Part shown: piece after piece, positions 23,700-35,462 of the stretch
Numbering within the stretch: the first letter of the stretch is position 1
Layout of the letters: every line of letters begins with the position of its first letter
Assembly: GCF_029407905.1 (NCBI RefSeq)
Contig: NC_073637.1
Coordinates: forward strand, 52,142,501-52,206,500
DNA length: 64,000 bases
Reading direction: 5' to 3'
Source: Bubalus kerabau
Taxonomy: Eukaryota; Chordata; Mammalia; Artiodactyla; Bovidae
The notes under the pieces: generated by a model
Told to the model about the DNA's origin: nothing
Databases searched by the model: none
What the model saw: only the letters and a program-made list of their open reading frames with translations
Position numbers and translations under genes: made by a program

Positions 23700-23909
23700 T
23701 TATCTTCACCTTAACTAGTTGTCTGTGATTGTGGTTTCAGTCTGTCTGCCCTCTAATGCCCTCTCGCAGTGCCTACTGTCTTATTTGGGTTTCTCTTAGC
23801 TTGGATGTGGGGTTCTCTTTACGGCTGCTCCAGCAAAGCAACATGCACTGCTCCTTACCTTGCACATGGGGTAGCTCCTCTTGGATGCAGCTCCTGACCT
23901 TGGATGTGG
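23700..23909 (+). mobile_element. Probable BovB-associated upstream segment
   Basis: This is less AT-rich than its surroundings, with three loose repeats of a cttggatgtggggt-type phrase at about 23800, 23860 and 23899. I recall such phrases as repeated in cattle and linked to BovB, but this is from memory. It joins directly to the RT part at 23910, implying an internal deletion if it belongs to the same copy. Confidence 0.45.
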
Positions 23910-25080
23910 GGTAGAAAAGGCAGAGGAACCAGAGATCAAATTGCCAACATCCACTGGATCATCGAAAAAGCAAGAGAGTTCCAGAAAAACATCTATTTCT
24001 GCTTCATTGACTGACAAAACCTTTGACTTTGTGGATCACAATAAAGTGTGCAAAATTCTGAAAGAGATGGGAATACCAGACCACCTGAACTGCCTCTTGA
24101 GAAACCTGTATGCAGGTCAGGAAGCAACAGTTAGAACTGGACATGGAACAACAGAGTGGTTCCAAGTAGGAAAAGGAGTACATCAAGGCTATATATTGTC
24201 ACCCTGCTTATTTAACTTCTGTGCAGAGTACATCATGAGAAACGCTGGGCTGGAAGAAACACAAGCTGGAATCAAGATTGCTGGGAGAAATATCAATAAC
24301 CTCAGATATGCAGATGACACCACCCTTATGGCAGAAAGTGAAGAAGAACTAAAGAGCCTCTTGATGAAAGTGAAAGAGGAGAATGAGAAAGTTGGCTTAA
24401 AGCTCAACATTCAGAAAACTAAGATCATGGCATCTGGTCCCATCATTTCATGGGAAATAGATGGGGAAACACTGGAAACGGTGGCTGACTTTACTTTTTT
24501 GGGCTCCAAAATCACTGCAGATGGTGATTGCAGTCATGACAAAAGATTCTTACTCCTTGGAAGGAAAGTTATGACCATCCTAGACAGCATATTAAAAAGC
24601 AGTGACATTACTTTGCCAACAAAGGTCTGTCTAGTCAAGGCAATGGTTTTTCCAGTAGTGATGTATGGATGTAAGAGTTGCACTATAAGGAAAGCTGAGC
24701 ACAGAGGAATTGATGCTTTTGAACTGTGGTGTTGGAAAAGATTCTTGAGAATCCCTTGGACTGCAAGGAGATCCAATCAGTCCATCCTAAAGGAGATCAG
24801 TCCTGGGTGTTTATTGGAGGGACTGATGTTGAAGCTGAAATTCCAATACTCTGGCCACCTGATGCGAAGAGCTGACTCATTGGAAAAGACCCTGATGCTG
24901 GGAAAGATTGAGGGCTTGGAGAAGAAGGGGATGACAAAGGATGAGATGGTTGGATGGAATCACCAACTCTATGCACATGAGTTTGGGTAAACTCTGGGAG
25001 TTGGTGATGGAGGCCTGGTGTACTGTGGATCATGGGGTCATAAAGAGTTGGACATGACTGAGCAACTGAACTGAAATGAA
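23910..25080 (+). mobile_element. BovB (RTE) LINE, 5'-truncated
   Basis: The copy runs from aaaaggcagaggaaccagag to the end 'gagcaactgaactgaaatga'. It carries most of the RT and the whole C-terminal region. One frameshift near the start and a late stop are the main lesions, making it the least damaged RT in the window. Confidence 0.95.
24022..24990 (+). pseudogene. BovB reverse transcriptase, long open remnant
   Basis: About 322 codons of RT are open without a stop. They hold FDFVDHNKVCKILKEMG, the GVHQGYILSPCLFN motif, the YADD catalytic box at 24307-24318, and the C-terminal MYGCKSCTIRKAEH, IPWTARRSNQSILKEI and GHLMRRADSLEKTLM blocks. The motif normally reading RQGC is HQGY here. Upstream the frame runs out of register: DQIANIHWIIEKAREFQKN is in another frame, because a 2-base deletion lies in the IDYAKAF codons near 24010. 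The open frame extends back to an ATG at 23881 by chance. No endonuclease is present. Confidence 0.88.
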
Positions 25081-25501
25081 CTCACCTAAACTTACCTAGA
25101 AAATTATTTTCCTACTTAATACACATTTTATTTAAATGCAGTGATATGAAAAATTGATATTATCAATTTTAAGGGCAAACCAGCATCACATTATCATAAT
25201 AGAGATTTTAAAAAACAAAATTAGAAGGTTTGATTTTTAAAAATTAATAATACCAAATGTTGTGAAATATATTAACTCAAATCATATTTCAGGATTTACA
25301 TTGAGGACAGATAAATCAATGGAAATAATGGAGTATTTTTATCACAGTCCTTAATAGGAAGATATTTGGCTTCATCGTGATCATGTTAATATGACTTCAT
25401 TTCATATATTTGATGTAATAAAGCCTCAATTATTCCAACATATTAGGGAACATATTTATAAAATCAAGACTATATTTTAAAGCTTTATTTGATAACATTG
25501 T
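25081..25501. other. Unique AT-rich sequence
   Basis: Nothing recognisable was seen. Confidence 0.4.
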
Positions 25502-25806
25502 TGCTGCTGCTGCTGCTGCTGCTAAGTTGCTTCAGTCGTGTCTGACTCTGTGCGACCACAGAGACGGCAGCCCACCAGGCTCCACTGTCCCTGGGATTCT
25601 CCAGTAAAGTACACTGGAGTGGGTTGCCATTTCCTTCTCCAATGCATGAAAGTGAAAGGTGAAAGTGAAGTCGCTCAGTCGTGTCCAACTCTTTGTGACC
25701 CCATGGATTGCAGCCTACCAGGCTCCTCCGTCCATGGGATTTTCCAGGCAAAATCCCATGGACGGAGGAGCCTGGTGTACTGGAGTGGGTTGCCATTGCC
25801 TTCTCC
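25502..25806 (-). mobile_element. Bov-A2 SINE with internal hairpin
   Basis: A dimeric Bov-A2 in antisense starts with a (TGC)n tail at 25502-25521. The two units are separated by the gcatgaaagtgaaaggtgaa linker. The second unit contains a perfect 26-bp inverted repeat at 25718-25743/25750-25775, which is not part of the normal Bov-A2 design. Confidence 0.95.
25718..25775. repeat. Perfect 26-bp inverted repeat, 6-bp loop
   Basis: The left arm 25718-25743 and right arm 25750-25775 are exact reverse complements. The loop is ccaggc. The right arm replaces the normal Bov-A2 wording between 'ccaggcaa' and 'gtactggagtggg'. Confidence 0.98.
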
Positions 25807-26650
25807 ATTGATAATGTTGTACTGTGAACTTAATTCCCCAATTGAAATTATTTCAGTGAATTTTATTCAAGAAATCTCTAGAATAAACTTCTCTGCAAGC
25901 ATCAGCTTATTTGGTACTATCTCCAATGTGATAAACACATAAAAATAATTCTTATTTATTACCCATTGTCATGTGACTGGGAAAATACAAGCCTCTTTTA
26001 TGATTTATTTAAAGCACTTCTAAAAAGCATTCTGGTCTTGTAAAAACAATTATATTAGTGCTGAAAGTACAAGATATACTGGCTGCCAAGCCAGCCCCTA
26101 TTGTGCTTATGATCTGAGAAACTGAAGTGTCCTTCTAGAACTTGCTGTAGTTCATCTCACAATCCAGTCAAAAGAATGAGTTAAATTATTTAACAGCTAA
26201 AGATCTTCTGAATTACACAAGGAAATTGTAGGTAATGACTTCAAGATAGAAAATTGTTCAAACTCCAGTGGTCACTCTGAATTATGTAACAATTTTTACA
26301 ATTCTATCACACACATCTCAAATATTTATGTGTATTTATGATAGCTCAGTATATTGTGATCAGAGCAGTTTGTAGAGTTTACTGGTGATGCAAGAGCTTG
26401 AATTTATTGAGAGGACTCTTTCACTGAACTAGTATTACTATAATTGATTCCAGATGATATTATATTTCTAATCTCAAAAATATGTGATCTTGAATGAATG
26501 ATATAGAAAAATGACCTCAAGGAAATGCTTTCCTGGACAATACAAAAAGTTTAGCAAAGTTGGCGGTATTTGTAAATACATTAATTCAGCTTAAAATTAC
26601 TGATTTTGCCATACTATGGTTAATAATTTTTGTTTATGCTTTCAGAAAAT
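25807..26650. other. Unique AT-rich sequence
   Basis: No gene or repeat was recognised. Confidence 0.45.
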
Positions 26651-27109
26651 AGTTATGCTGCTATGATAATCTGTGCTCTGTAAGAGAGATTCCTTGATTT
26701 GTTCCTCTGGTTATTATTTGACTCTTTCTTTGACATCAGTTGGTAAATGTTTTGCCCTTCATTCCAATACTTTTGACATTTAAAATGAAATTTCATTGGA
26801 TTTTTGGTTTCTGATTCTGTATATAAGGAGGTGGAAAGTTGCTCCTCCATCTAAAAACAAAGAAAAAGCTGAAGAGATTGAAATATCAGCTTTTATTTGG
26901 TCTGTAAAAGGACAGGACACAAGGCAAACTGCTGCCTCCAAAACTGGAGAAACAGGCATATTCAGGGAGCTGTGGCTTGTTAAAGCAGAGATCCAGAAGG
27001 TGAGACTATAACAGAAACCAAGGCTATGTAAGATAAACCTGAACTGTAATTGACAAATTGCTGGGGCTCAGTGTAGACAATTCTAGAGTTAAAAAATTCA
27101 GTGGGATCC
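26651..27109. other. Unclassified sequence before the old L1
   Basis: The stretch 26796-27011 has a 71-codon forward frame rich in charged residues, with no family I recognise. Wording such as gagatccagaaggtgagac is reminiscent of an interspersed repeat. It may be an old LINE or LTR piece, but I cannot assign it. Confidence 0.3.
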
Positions 27110-28092
27110 AATTATACCAATTCTTTACAATCTCTCAAAGAAGGCATACTGTGGAATTCAATCTATGAGGCCTGTATTACTCTAATATCAAAACAGTCAA
27201 AGATATAAAAACTGAGCATTAATATCTCTCATGATTTGGTATAACAAAGTATTAGTAAATCAAGTCCAAAAAAGTATAAAAGGAATTATACACCATGACT
27301 AATTAGGATTTATCCTGGGTATGCAAGGCTGAATCAACTTTCAAAATCAATAATTTATCAGATCAACAGACTGAAAAATAAAAACAAAATCACAGAATCA
27401 TATCATTAGATACAGAAAAAGTATTTGACAAAATCCAACAACTGTTTATGATAAAAACTTTTATTTAAGACTATCTACAAAGTACCTAAGCTAACATAAT
27501 GCTTAATGGTAAAAAATATAAAGCTTTTCCAATGTGAGTAGTGTACAAGGCAAGTAAGTTCTCTCTCACCACTCCTTTTCAACATCATATTGGGACTCTT
27601 TATTAATAAATAAGACAAGAAAATAAAATAATATGTATACTGATTATGAGGGGAGAAGTATTTTTGTTTGTTTGAAGGTAATATGACTGTCTCTGAGGAA
27701 ATCAAAAGAATTAATAAAAAATCCTTAAAGTTAATAAGCAATTATAGCAGGGTTTCAGGATATAAGGTAAGTACACAGGTTTATTGCTTTCCTATATGGC
27801 AACAATGAACAAGTGGAATTTGAATTTAAACACTATAGCATTTACTAGCACCACCAAAAATAAAATGAAAATATATAAATCTAACAGAAATATGCCAGAT
27901 CTACATGAAGAAAACTACAAAACTGATGGAAAAATTAAAGAATATTTAAATAAATGGAGAGATATTCTATATTTACAAATAAGGGACTCAAAGTTATCAA
28001 GATGTCAACTTTTCCAACTTGATCTATAAATTCAATACAATCCCCAAAAAGATCTCAGCAATTTGTGTTATGAAAATAGATAAGCTGATTCT

Positions 28093-28189
28093 AAAGTTTA
28101 TATGACAAAGCAAAAGACCCAGAATAGTCAAAATAATATCAAGAGGAAGAATGAATTTGGAAAGCTGGGGCTAGACAAATTTAAGGCTT
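28093..28189 (+). repeat. 97-bp direct duplication, left copy
   Basis: L1 sequence from aaagtttatatgacaaagc to ttaaggctt. It recurs at 28391-28487 with four differences in 97 positions. The two copies directly flank a Bov-tA. Confidence 0.97.
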
Positions 28190-28390
28190 AAGTCGCTCAG
28201 TCGTGTCCGACTCTTTGCGACCCCATGGACTGTAGCCTATCAGGCTCCCCTGTCCATGGGATTTTCCAGGCAAGAGTGCTGGAGTGGATTGCCATTTCCT
28301 TCTCCAGGGGATCTTCCCGACTCAGGAATTGAACCCGGGTCTCCCACATTGCAGGCAGATGCTTTACCATCTGAGCCACCAGGGAAGCCC
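28190..28390 (-). mobile_element. Bov-tA SINE between two 97-bp copies
   Basis: A full antisense Bov-tA, with tail aagtcgctcagtcgtgtcc at the left and the head ending gccaccagggaagccc at the right. It is very well preserved. No ordinary short target duplication is needed because 97 bp of host L1 is duplicated around it. Confidence 0.95.
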
Positions 28391-28487
28391 AAAGTTTACA
28401 TGACAAAGCAAAAGACCCAGAATAGTCAAAATAATATCAAGAGGAAGAATGAATTTGGAAAGCTGGGACTAGACCAATTCAAGGCTT
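28391..28487 (+). repeat. 97-bp direct duplication, right copy
   Basis: The differences from the left copy are T/C, G/A, A/C and T/C. Confidence 0.97.
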
Positions 28488-28690
28488 CTTATAAAGCTAC
28501 TATAATCAAGATAGTGTAGTACAGGTGAAAGAATAGACCCAACATGTCAACTGAATAGAACAGAGCCCCAAAATGACAACCATAAATATGATCAACTTAT
28601 CTTTGACAAAGTAGCAAAATCAATGTAATCAATGCAAAAGAAGCAATATTAATATAACCATTTGAACAAGTGGTATTAGACAAATGGGAT

Positions 28691-28732
28691 CAGTCCAGTT
28701 CAGTTGCTCAGTTGTGCCTGACTCTTTGCGAC
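28691..28732 (-). mobile_element. 42-bp BovB/Bov-A terminal crumb
   Basis: The bases cagtccagttcagttgctca and following are the antisense end of a BovB-type tail, immediately bounded by L1 on both sides. No target duplication could be defined. Confidence 0.8.
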
Positions 28733-28906
28733 AGATATGTATATGCAAAAATAAATAAATAAAAATAAAAAATCTAGACACAAACCTTACTGTCTTCCCC
28801 AAAATGAACTCTTGTCAGATCACAAACCTAAATGTAAAATGTAAATCTAAAACCCTTCTAGAATATCATAGGAGAAAACCAATATGATATTGGGTATGAT
28901 GCCTTT

Positions 28907-29191
28907 CGGAGAAGGCAATGGCACCCCGCTCCAGTACTCTTGCCTGGAGAATCCCATGGACAGAGGAGCCTGGTAGGCTGCAGTCCCTGGGGTCGCTAAG
29001 AGTCAGACACGACTGAGCGACTTCACTTTCACTTTTCACTTTCATGCATTGGAGAAGGACATGGCAACACACTCCAGTGTTCTTGCCTGGAGAATCCCAG
29101 GGACGGGGGAGCCTGGTGGGCTGCCGTCTCTGGGGTGGCACAGAGTTGGACACGAATGAAGTGACTTAGCAGCAGCAGCAGCAGCAGTAGC
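28907..29191 (+). mobile_element. Bov-A2 SINE
   Basis: A complete dimer with the cttttcactttcatgcattgg linker and an AGC tail. The 11-bp target duplication atgatgccttt is at 28896-28906 and 29192-29202. Confidence 0.97.
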
Positions 29192-30382
29192 ATGATGCCT
29201 TTTTAGGTACAAGTTCTATGACACAATCCATTAAAGAAAATATTGATTGAATGGACCACATTAAAATTCAAAACAAAAGTGCTCTGTGATAAATATTAAA
29301 AAGGAATGAGAAGACAAGCCATAGACTGGGAGAAAATATTTGCAAAAGTCCTAATTTTTTAAGTCCAAAAGTCCTAAAAAGTTTCGTTATACAAAACTAT
29401 ATAAAGAACTTCCAAAACTCAATAATTATAAAAAAAATAACTGACCAAAAAAGGGGCCAAAGACTTTAACAAACACTTCAGTAAAAGAATATATACAGAT
29501 GGCAAATACAGTTATGAAAAGATGCCCAGCATAATACATCATCAGAGAAATGCAAATAAAGCAACTCTGAGATACCACCACACAACTATTAAAATGATTA
29601 AAATCTTAAATACTGACAACACTAAATGTTTGTGAGGTGATGGATCTACAGGACTCTTATACATTGCTGGTGGAAATGCAAAATGGTACAGCACTTTGGA
29701 AGACAGTTTGGCAGTTTCTTACAAAGGACCTTACCATATAATGGTATGGTGCCATTACCATATAATGCAGCAATCACACAACTTGGTATTTGTCCAAAGT
29801 TGAAAACTCAAACTTACATAAAAACCTGCACAGATGTTTTTAGCAGCTATGTTTGTAATTGCCTAAAATTTTAAGTAACCGAGATGTACTCCAGTAGGTG
29901 AATGAATAATTTGTGGTCCATATAGGCAATAGTATATTATGAAGTACTAAAAATAAATGAGTTACATCACAAAATGACATGGGGGAAATTTACATGCTTG
30001 TTATTAAGTGAAAGATACAAATTTGAAAAGGCTATATTCTGGATGATTCCAACTATATGACATTCTGGTAAACACAACACTATGGAGATGGTAAAAAATA
30101 TTACAGGTAGCTAGTGTAAGGGGGTGTGAGAGATGAATAGTCAGAATACATGTTTTTTAGGGCAGTAAAAATATTTCTCCTATAATATTATAATAATAAA
30201 GTAAGTCAGACAAAAGCAAATATCGCTACATCACTTAAATGTAGAATCTAAAAAAAAATTATACAAATGAACCTATTTACAAAACAGAGATAATCACAGA
30301 TATAGAAAATAAACTTATGGTTACCAAAAGTGGGGAAGGATAAATTGGGAAACTGGCATTTACATATACTCACTACTATGAA

Positions 30383-30535
30383 GGCAGATTCTTTACTGTT
30401 AAGTCACAAGGGAAGCCCAAGAATACTGGAATGGGTAATGTAGCCCTTCTCCAGCAGATCTTCCTAACCCAGGAGTTGAAGTGGGGTCTCCTGCATTGCA
30501 GGTAGATTCTTTACCAATTGAGCTATTAGGGAAGC
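30383..30535 (-). mobile_element. Bov-tA, dimeric-head fragment
   Basis: The end of one antisense head (ggcagattctttact...gggaagccc) is followed by the second head/body unit (aagaatactggaatgggtaa to ttagggaagct). Truncated. It lies in the L1 3' untranslated region. Confidence 0.88.
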
Positions 30536-30759
30536 TATATAAAACAGATAATAAGAACTTAGTGTATAATACAGAGGACTCTATTCAGTATTCTAAAATG
30601 ACTTACATGGGAATAGAATCTAAACAAGAGTGAATATATGTATAACTGATTCACTGTGATATACAGAATAAACTAACACAACATTTTAAATCAACTATAC
30701 TTTAATAAACATTAATTTAAAAAAAGAAAAAAAATATAAAGATGAATGCATGCTATAAT

Positions 30760-31010
30760 ACACTTATTCAAACCCATACAGTGTACAATACCAAGAGTGT
30801 ATCCTTAGGTAAACCATGTGCTTTGGGTGATTATGAGAAAAAATGTATATTTTTTTCTTTGTAAAAAAAAATTTGACATTGTAGTGAGTTACATTGATAA
30901 TTCAGGAGGTTATGCATGTGTAGAAGTAGGGAGTATATGGGAAATTTCTGTGTCTTCATCTATATTTTATTATAAACCTAAAATTCCTCTAAAAATAATT
31001 TTTTGAAAAA
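30760..31010 (+). mobile_element. Old L1 3' terminal fragment
   Basis: The wording acagtgtacaataccaagag, then tatatgggaaatttctgtg and aaacctaaaattcctctaaa is the typical end of an old L1M 3' untranslated region. It follows the younger L1 directly, which suggests the latter inserted beside or into it. Confidence 0.65.
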
Positions 31011-31810
31011 TTAAATTGTATTATTTCAAATAAAGACCATGCATGATTTTTTAATTTTCATTTCATTTTCATTTCTTTGTATATTTCATCTCTGTGATGT
31101 TAAATGCCTATCCCCCTATTAAAACCTGTTACAGATGACAGATGGGAAGTGGAAGGATCAATGGTAGAGTAGAAAGATCCTGAGTTCAACTCTTCCCATG
31201 GGAACATCAAAATTACAGCCTCTTAATGAACACCTATTGCTGAAAACAACCTGAAAATAGACAGAAAAGGGACAACTAAAGATACAAAGAAGAAACCACA
31301 CTCAGATATGTAAGAGGGGTCAAGACCCTGTCTAGTCAGGACCTACACTCCTGGTGCAGTAACCCATAAATTTCAGCAGAGACTTAGTAGGTTAGAGGGG
31401 CTGGCATGATGTATTCAAAGTGCTAAAAGGAAAAAGAAAACTTACATCCCCCCATCCCAAATTTACCCAACAAAGTTATCATTTAGAATTAAAGGAGAGA
31501 TAAAGAGTATCTCAAACAAGTGAAATCTAAGAGTTTATCATCACCAAACTAGCCTTATAAGAAATGTTAAAGGGACTTATTTAAGTGGAGAGGAAAAGAC
31601 TGTAACAAGAAACAAGAAAATATATGAAAGAAATAGACTCTCTCTGGTAAAGGCGCATATATAATAAAGGCAGTGGATCAGTCAAAAAAAAAAAAACAAA
31701 AAAAAACAAGCTAGTCTTAAGGTTAAAAGAAAAAACATCCTAAAATTTAATTATAACTGCAATAAATATTTATAGAATACCAAAGTAAAAAAATATATAT
31801 ATTAAAAATG

Positions 31811-32022
31811 CAGTTGTTGTTGTTTAGTCATTAAGTCATGTCTGACTCTTTTGCAACCCCATGGATCATAGCTCACCAGGTTCCTCTGTTCAGGGGATTT
31901 CCCAGGCAAGTATATTGGAATGGGTTGTCATTTCCTTCTCCAGGGGATCTTCACAAGCCAGGGATAGAAGCCACATCTCTTGCATTGCAGGTGGATTCTT
32001 TACCACAGTCACCAGGGAAGTT
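31811..32022 (-). mobile_element. Bov-tA SINE
   Basis: Antisense, starting with a GTT-type tail (cagttgttgttgtttagtca). The target duplication ttaaaaatg is at 31802-31810 and 32023-32031. Confidence 0.95.
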
Positions 32023-34717
32023 TTAAAAATGTAGTGAGAGGAGTAAAAATGGAGGGTAATGAGAATTCATTTGCACTTAAAAGATTGACTTAAAATAATT
32101 ACTCACACAGATACATATATATAAAGACACATTCCTATCAAATGCACATGGAATATTGTTTAACATAAGTCTCATACTAGGTCACAAAACAAGTCTCAAT
32201 ACATTTAAGAGGACTTGAAATCATGTCAAGCATCTTTTGTGACCACAATAGTATAAAAGTAGAAATTATTTACAAAATGAAAAATGAAAACACACACACA
32301 CATGAAAACTGCTGTATAATATGCTACTAAACAAACAATGGCTTACTGAGGAAATCAAAAAGTACCTTGAGACAGACAAAAATGGAATCATAGCATCCAA
32401 AGTCTATGGTATGCAAGAAATGCAATTATAAGAGGGAAATTTATAGCAATTCAGGCCTACTTTAAGAAGCAAGAGAAATCACCAATAAAAATCTAACATT
32501 TCTACACCTAAAGGAAGTAGAAAAAGAAGAACAAGCAAAGCCCAAAATTAGTAGAAGGAAAGAAATAATAAAAAATAGATTGGAAATAAAACCCAGATTA
32601 AAAACTATAAATATCAATGGGTGTAAGAGCTGGTTCTCTGAAAAGATAGACAAAATTTATAAACATTTGCCCAGACTCATCAATAAAGAGAGGATCTAAA
32701 TAAATAAAAGATGAAAGAGAAGTTAAAACTAACTTCACAGAAACACAAATATCCTGATTACTTTGAGCAATGATATACCAATAAATTGGACAGCCTAGAA
32801 AAAAATGGACAAATTCCTAGAGACACAAAATTTCCCTAAGACTGAACCAAGAAGAAATAGAAACTAGATCAGCTACTAACAGTGAAATTGAATCAGTAAT
32901 TTAAAAATGCTAACAAAAGACCAGCACCAAACAACTTCACAGGTGAATTCTACCAGTAATAGTTAAAGAAGAGTTAATTCCTAACCCCTTAAACTACTCC
33001 AAATATTAAGGAGGAAGGGAAACTCCCAAAGATAAAACAACAACAAAACTACAAGCCAATATCTCTGATTATCATAGCTACAAAAAATCCTTAAAAAATT
33101 AGCAAACCAAATTCAGCAATGCAGTAAAAGGTTGATACATCATAAATAAATGATATTTAACCCAGAAATGCAAAGTTGGTTCAATATACCTACAAATCAA
33201 TCAATGTGATACATCATATTAACAAAATGAAGGATTAAAAAATCCTATCATTATCTCAATAAATGCAGAAAAACCTTTGACAAAATTCAACATCTATTTG
33301 TGACTTTAAAAAAAGCTCAATATTGGTATAAAGGAAACGGACCTCAACATAATAAAGACCTTATATAACAATACTCAGTATATAACCATACTCAGTGGAG
33401 AAAGGCTGAAGATTTTTTCTAAGATCAGTAACAAGACAAGGATTATTACTCTTGTTACTTTTATTTAAAATAGTATTGGTATTCCTAGCCATAGCTATCA
33501 GATAAGAAAAGGTGAGAAAGGTATCCAAATTGGAAATGAAGAAGTAAAACTGTCAATATTTGCAGATACATGATACTGTATATAGAAATCCCTGGAGACT
33601 AGTGATTGGAACTAATAAATGAATTTAGTGAATTTGCAGGATAGGAAATCATTATACGGAAATCTGTTCTTTTTGTATACTAACTGCAAACTATTAGAAA
33701 GATAAATTTTAAAAAATCCCATTTGTAATTGCATCTAAAATAATAAAATACCTCTGTATAAATTTAACCAAGGAGTTGAAAGACTTGTACTCTGAAAACT
33801 ATAAAATATTGGTGAATTAATTGCATAAGAAAGAAATGGAAAGATAGTTGATGCTCAATGATTGGACAATTATTATTGTTAAAATATCCATACCACCCAT
33901 GATAATATACAGATTCAATTCAAACCATTTAACACCACCAATGGAATTTTTCACATAAGTGCAAAAAATTATTCTAAAATTTATATGGAATCATAAGAGA
34001 CCACAAATACCCAAAGTAATCTTAAGACAGAAGAACAGAGCTGGACATGCATTATCCCTGATTTTAAACCAAAATACAAAGCTATAGTAGTCAAAACTCT
34101 ATGGTATTGATACAAAAACAGACAAATCAATGGAAGAGTGTGTCCAGAAATAAACCCACGCTTATATGCTATTTTAACTTACAGCCAAGTAGCCAGGAAA
34201 ATATATGAATGAAAGGCAGTCTCTCCAATAAACAGTGTTTGGGAAACTAGACCGCTACATGCAAAAGAATGAATTTCTTATTCCATACACAAAAATAAAC
34301 TGAAAATGCTTAAAGATTTGATTGTGGAAACCTGAAACCATAAAACCCCTAGAAGAAAACAAAGGCAGTATACTCTTAGGCATCAGTCTTAGCAAATTTT
34401 GGAGGCTCTGCCTCCTCAGGCAAGGGCAATCAAAGGAAACAAGCAAATGGGACTCATCAAATTAAAAAGATTTTACACAGAAAAGGAAACAATCAATAAA
34501 ACAAAAAGGCAGCCTTCTAAATGGGAAAATATATTTGTTATACCTGATAATGGGTTAATATTTAAACCATATAAAGAACCCATATAACTCAATATAAAAA
34601 TACAGACATACCTATGGCTGATAGATACATGAAAAAATGCTTACTATCACTGTGATTCATCAAAGAAATACATATCAAAACCACAATGTGATATCACATT
34701 AGTCATATCTCAGAATG

Positions 34718-35462
34718 AGTTCAGTTCAGTTCAGTCACTCAGTCATGTCCGACTCGAACCGCAGCACACCAGGCCTCCCTCAGGTCAGTTCAGTTCAGTT
34801 TAGTCACTCAGTCATATCCAACTCTTTGTGACCCCATGAATTCCAGCACGCTAGGCCTCCCTGTGCATCACCAACTCCCGGAGTCCACCCAAACCCATGT
34901 CCATTGTGTCAGGGATGCCGTCCAACTATCTCATCATCTGTTGTCCCCTTCTCCTCCTTCCCTCAATCTTTCCCAGCATCAGGGTCTTTTCAAATGAGTC
35001 AGCTCTCCGCATGAGGTGGCCAAAATATTGGAGTTCAGCTTCAACATCAGTCCTTCCAATGAACACACAGGACTGATCTCCTTTAGGATGGACTGGTTGC
35101 ATCTCCTTGCAGCCCAAGGGACTCTAGAGAGTCTTCTCCAACACCACACTTCAAAAGCATCAATTCTTCAGCACTCAGCTTTCTTCACCATCCATCTCTC
35201 ACATCCATATATGACTACTGGAAAAACCATAGCCTTGACTAGATGGATCTTTGTTGGCAAAGTAATGTCTCTGCTTTTGAATATGCTGTCTAGGTTGGTC
35301 ATAACTTTTCTTCCAAGGAGTCAGCGTCTTTTCATTTCATGGCTGCAATCACCATACTCAGTGATTTTGGAGCCCCCAAAAATAAAGTCAGCCACTGTTT
35401 CAGTATTTCCCCATCTATTTGCCATGAATTGATGGGACTGGATGCCATGATCTTAGTTTTCT
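34718..35462 (-). mobile_element. BovB LINE 3' part with duplicated tail
   Basis: Inserted in the L1. The antisense 3' end is at the left. A partial extra tail unit (34718-34781) precedes the full one (34785 onward). The body extends to the RT region at 35462 (ccatgatcttagttttctga). The L1 reading 'cagaatg...atagccatcatc' resumes at 35465. The reverse-strand RT text is broken by stops. Confidence 0.93.

Larger units (their letters stand above)
27110..30740 (+). mobile_element. Long old L1 (ORF2 RT region to 3' end), interrupted
   Basis: L1 ORF2 wording runs in order: 'tatgaggcctgtattactct' (27164), 'gacaaaatccaacaactg' (27427), 'tgaagaaaactacaaaactg' (27905), 'gggagaaaatatttgcaaaa' (29327), 'tgctggtggaaatgcaaaat' (29664), then the 3' untranslated end 'aacacaacattttaaatcaa'. 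It is heavily mutated. It is interrupted by a Bov-tA (28190-28390), a BovB crumb (28691-28732), a Bov-A2 (28907-29191) and a dimeric Bov-tA piece (30383-30535). About 2.9 kb is L1 proper. Confidence 0.9.

Noticed and set aside
26651..27109. Possible LTR or endogenous retrovirus piece
   Set aside because: No terminal repeat pair, primer-binding site or retroviral protein motif could be seen.
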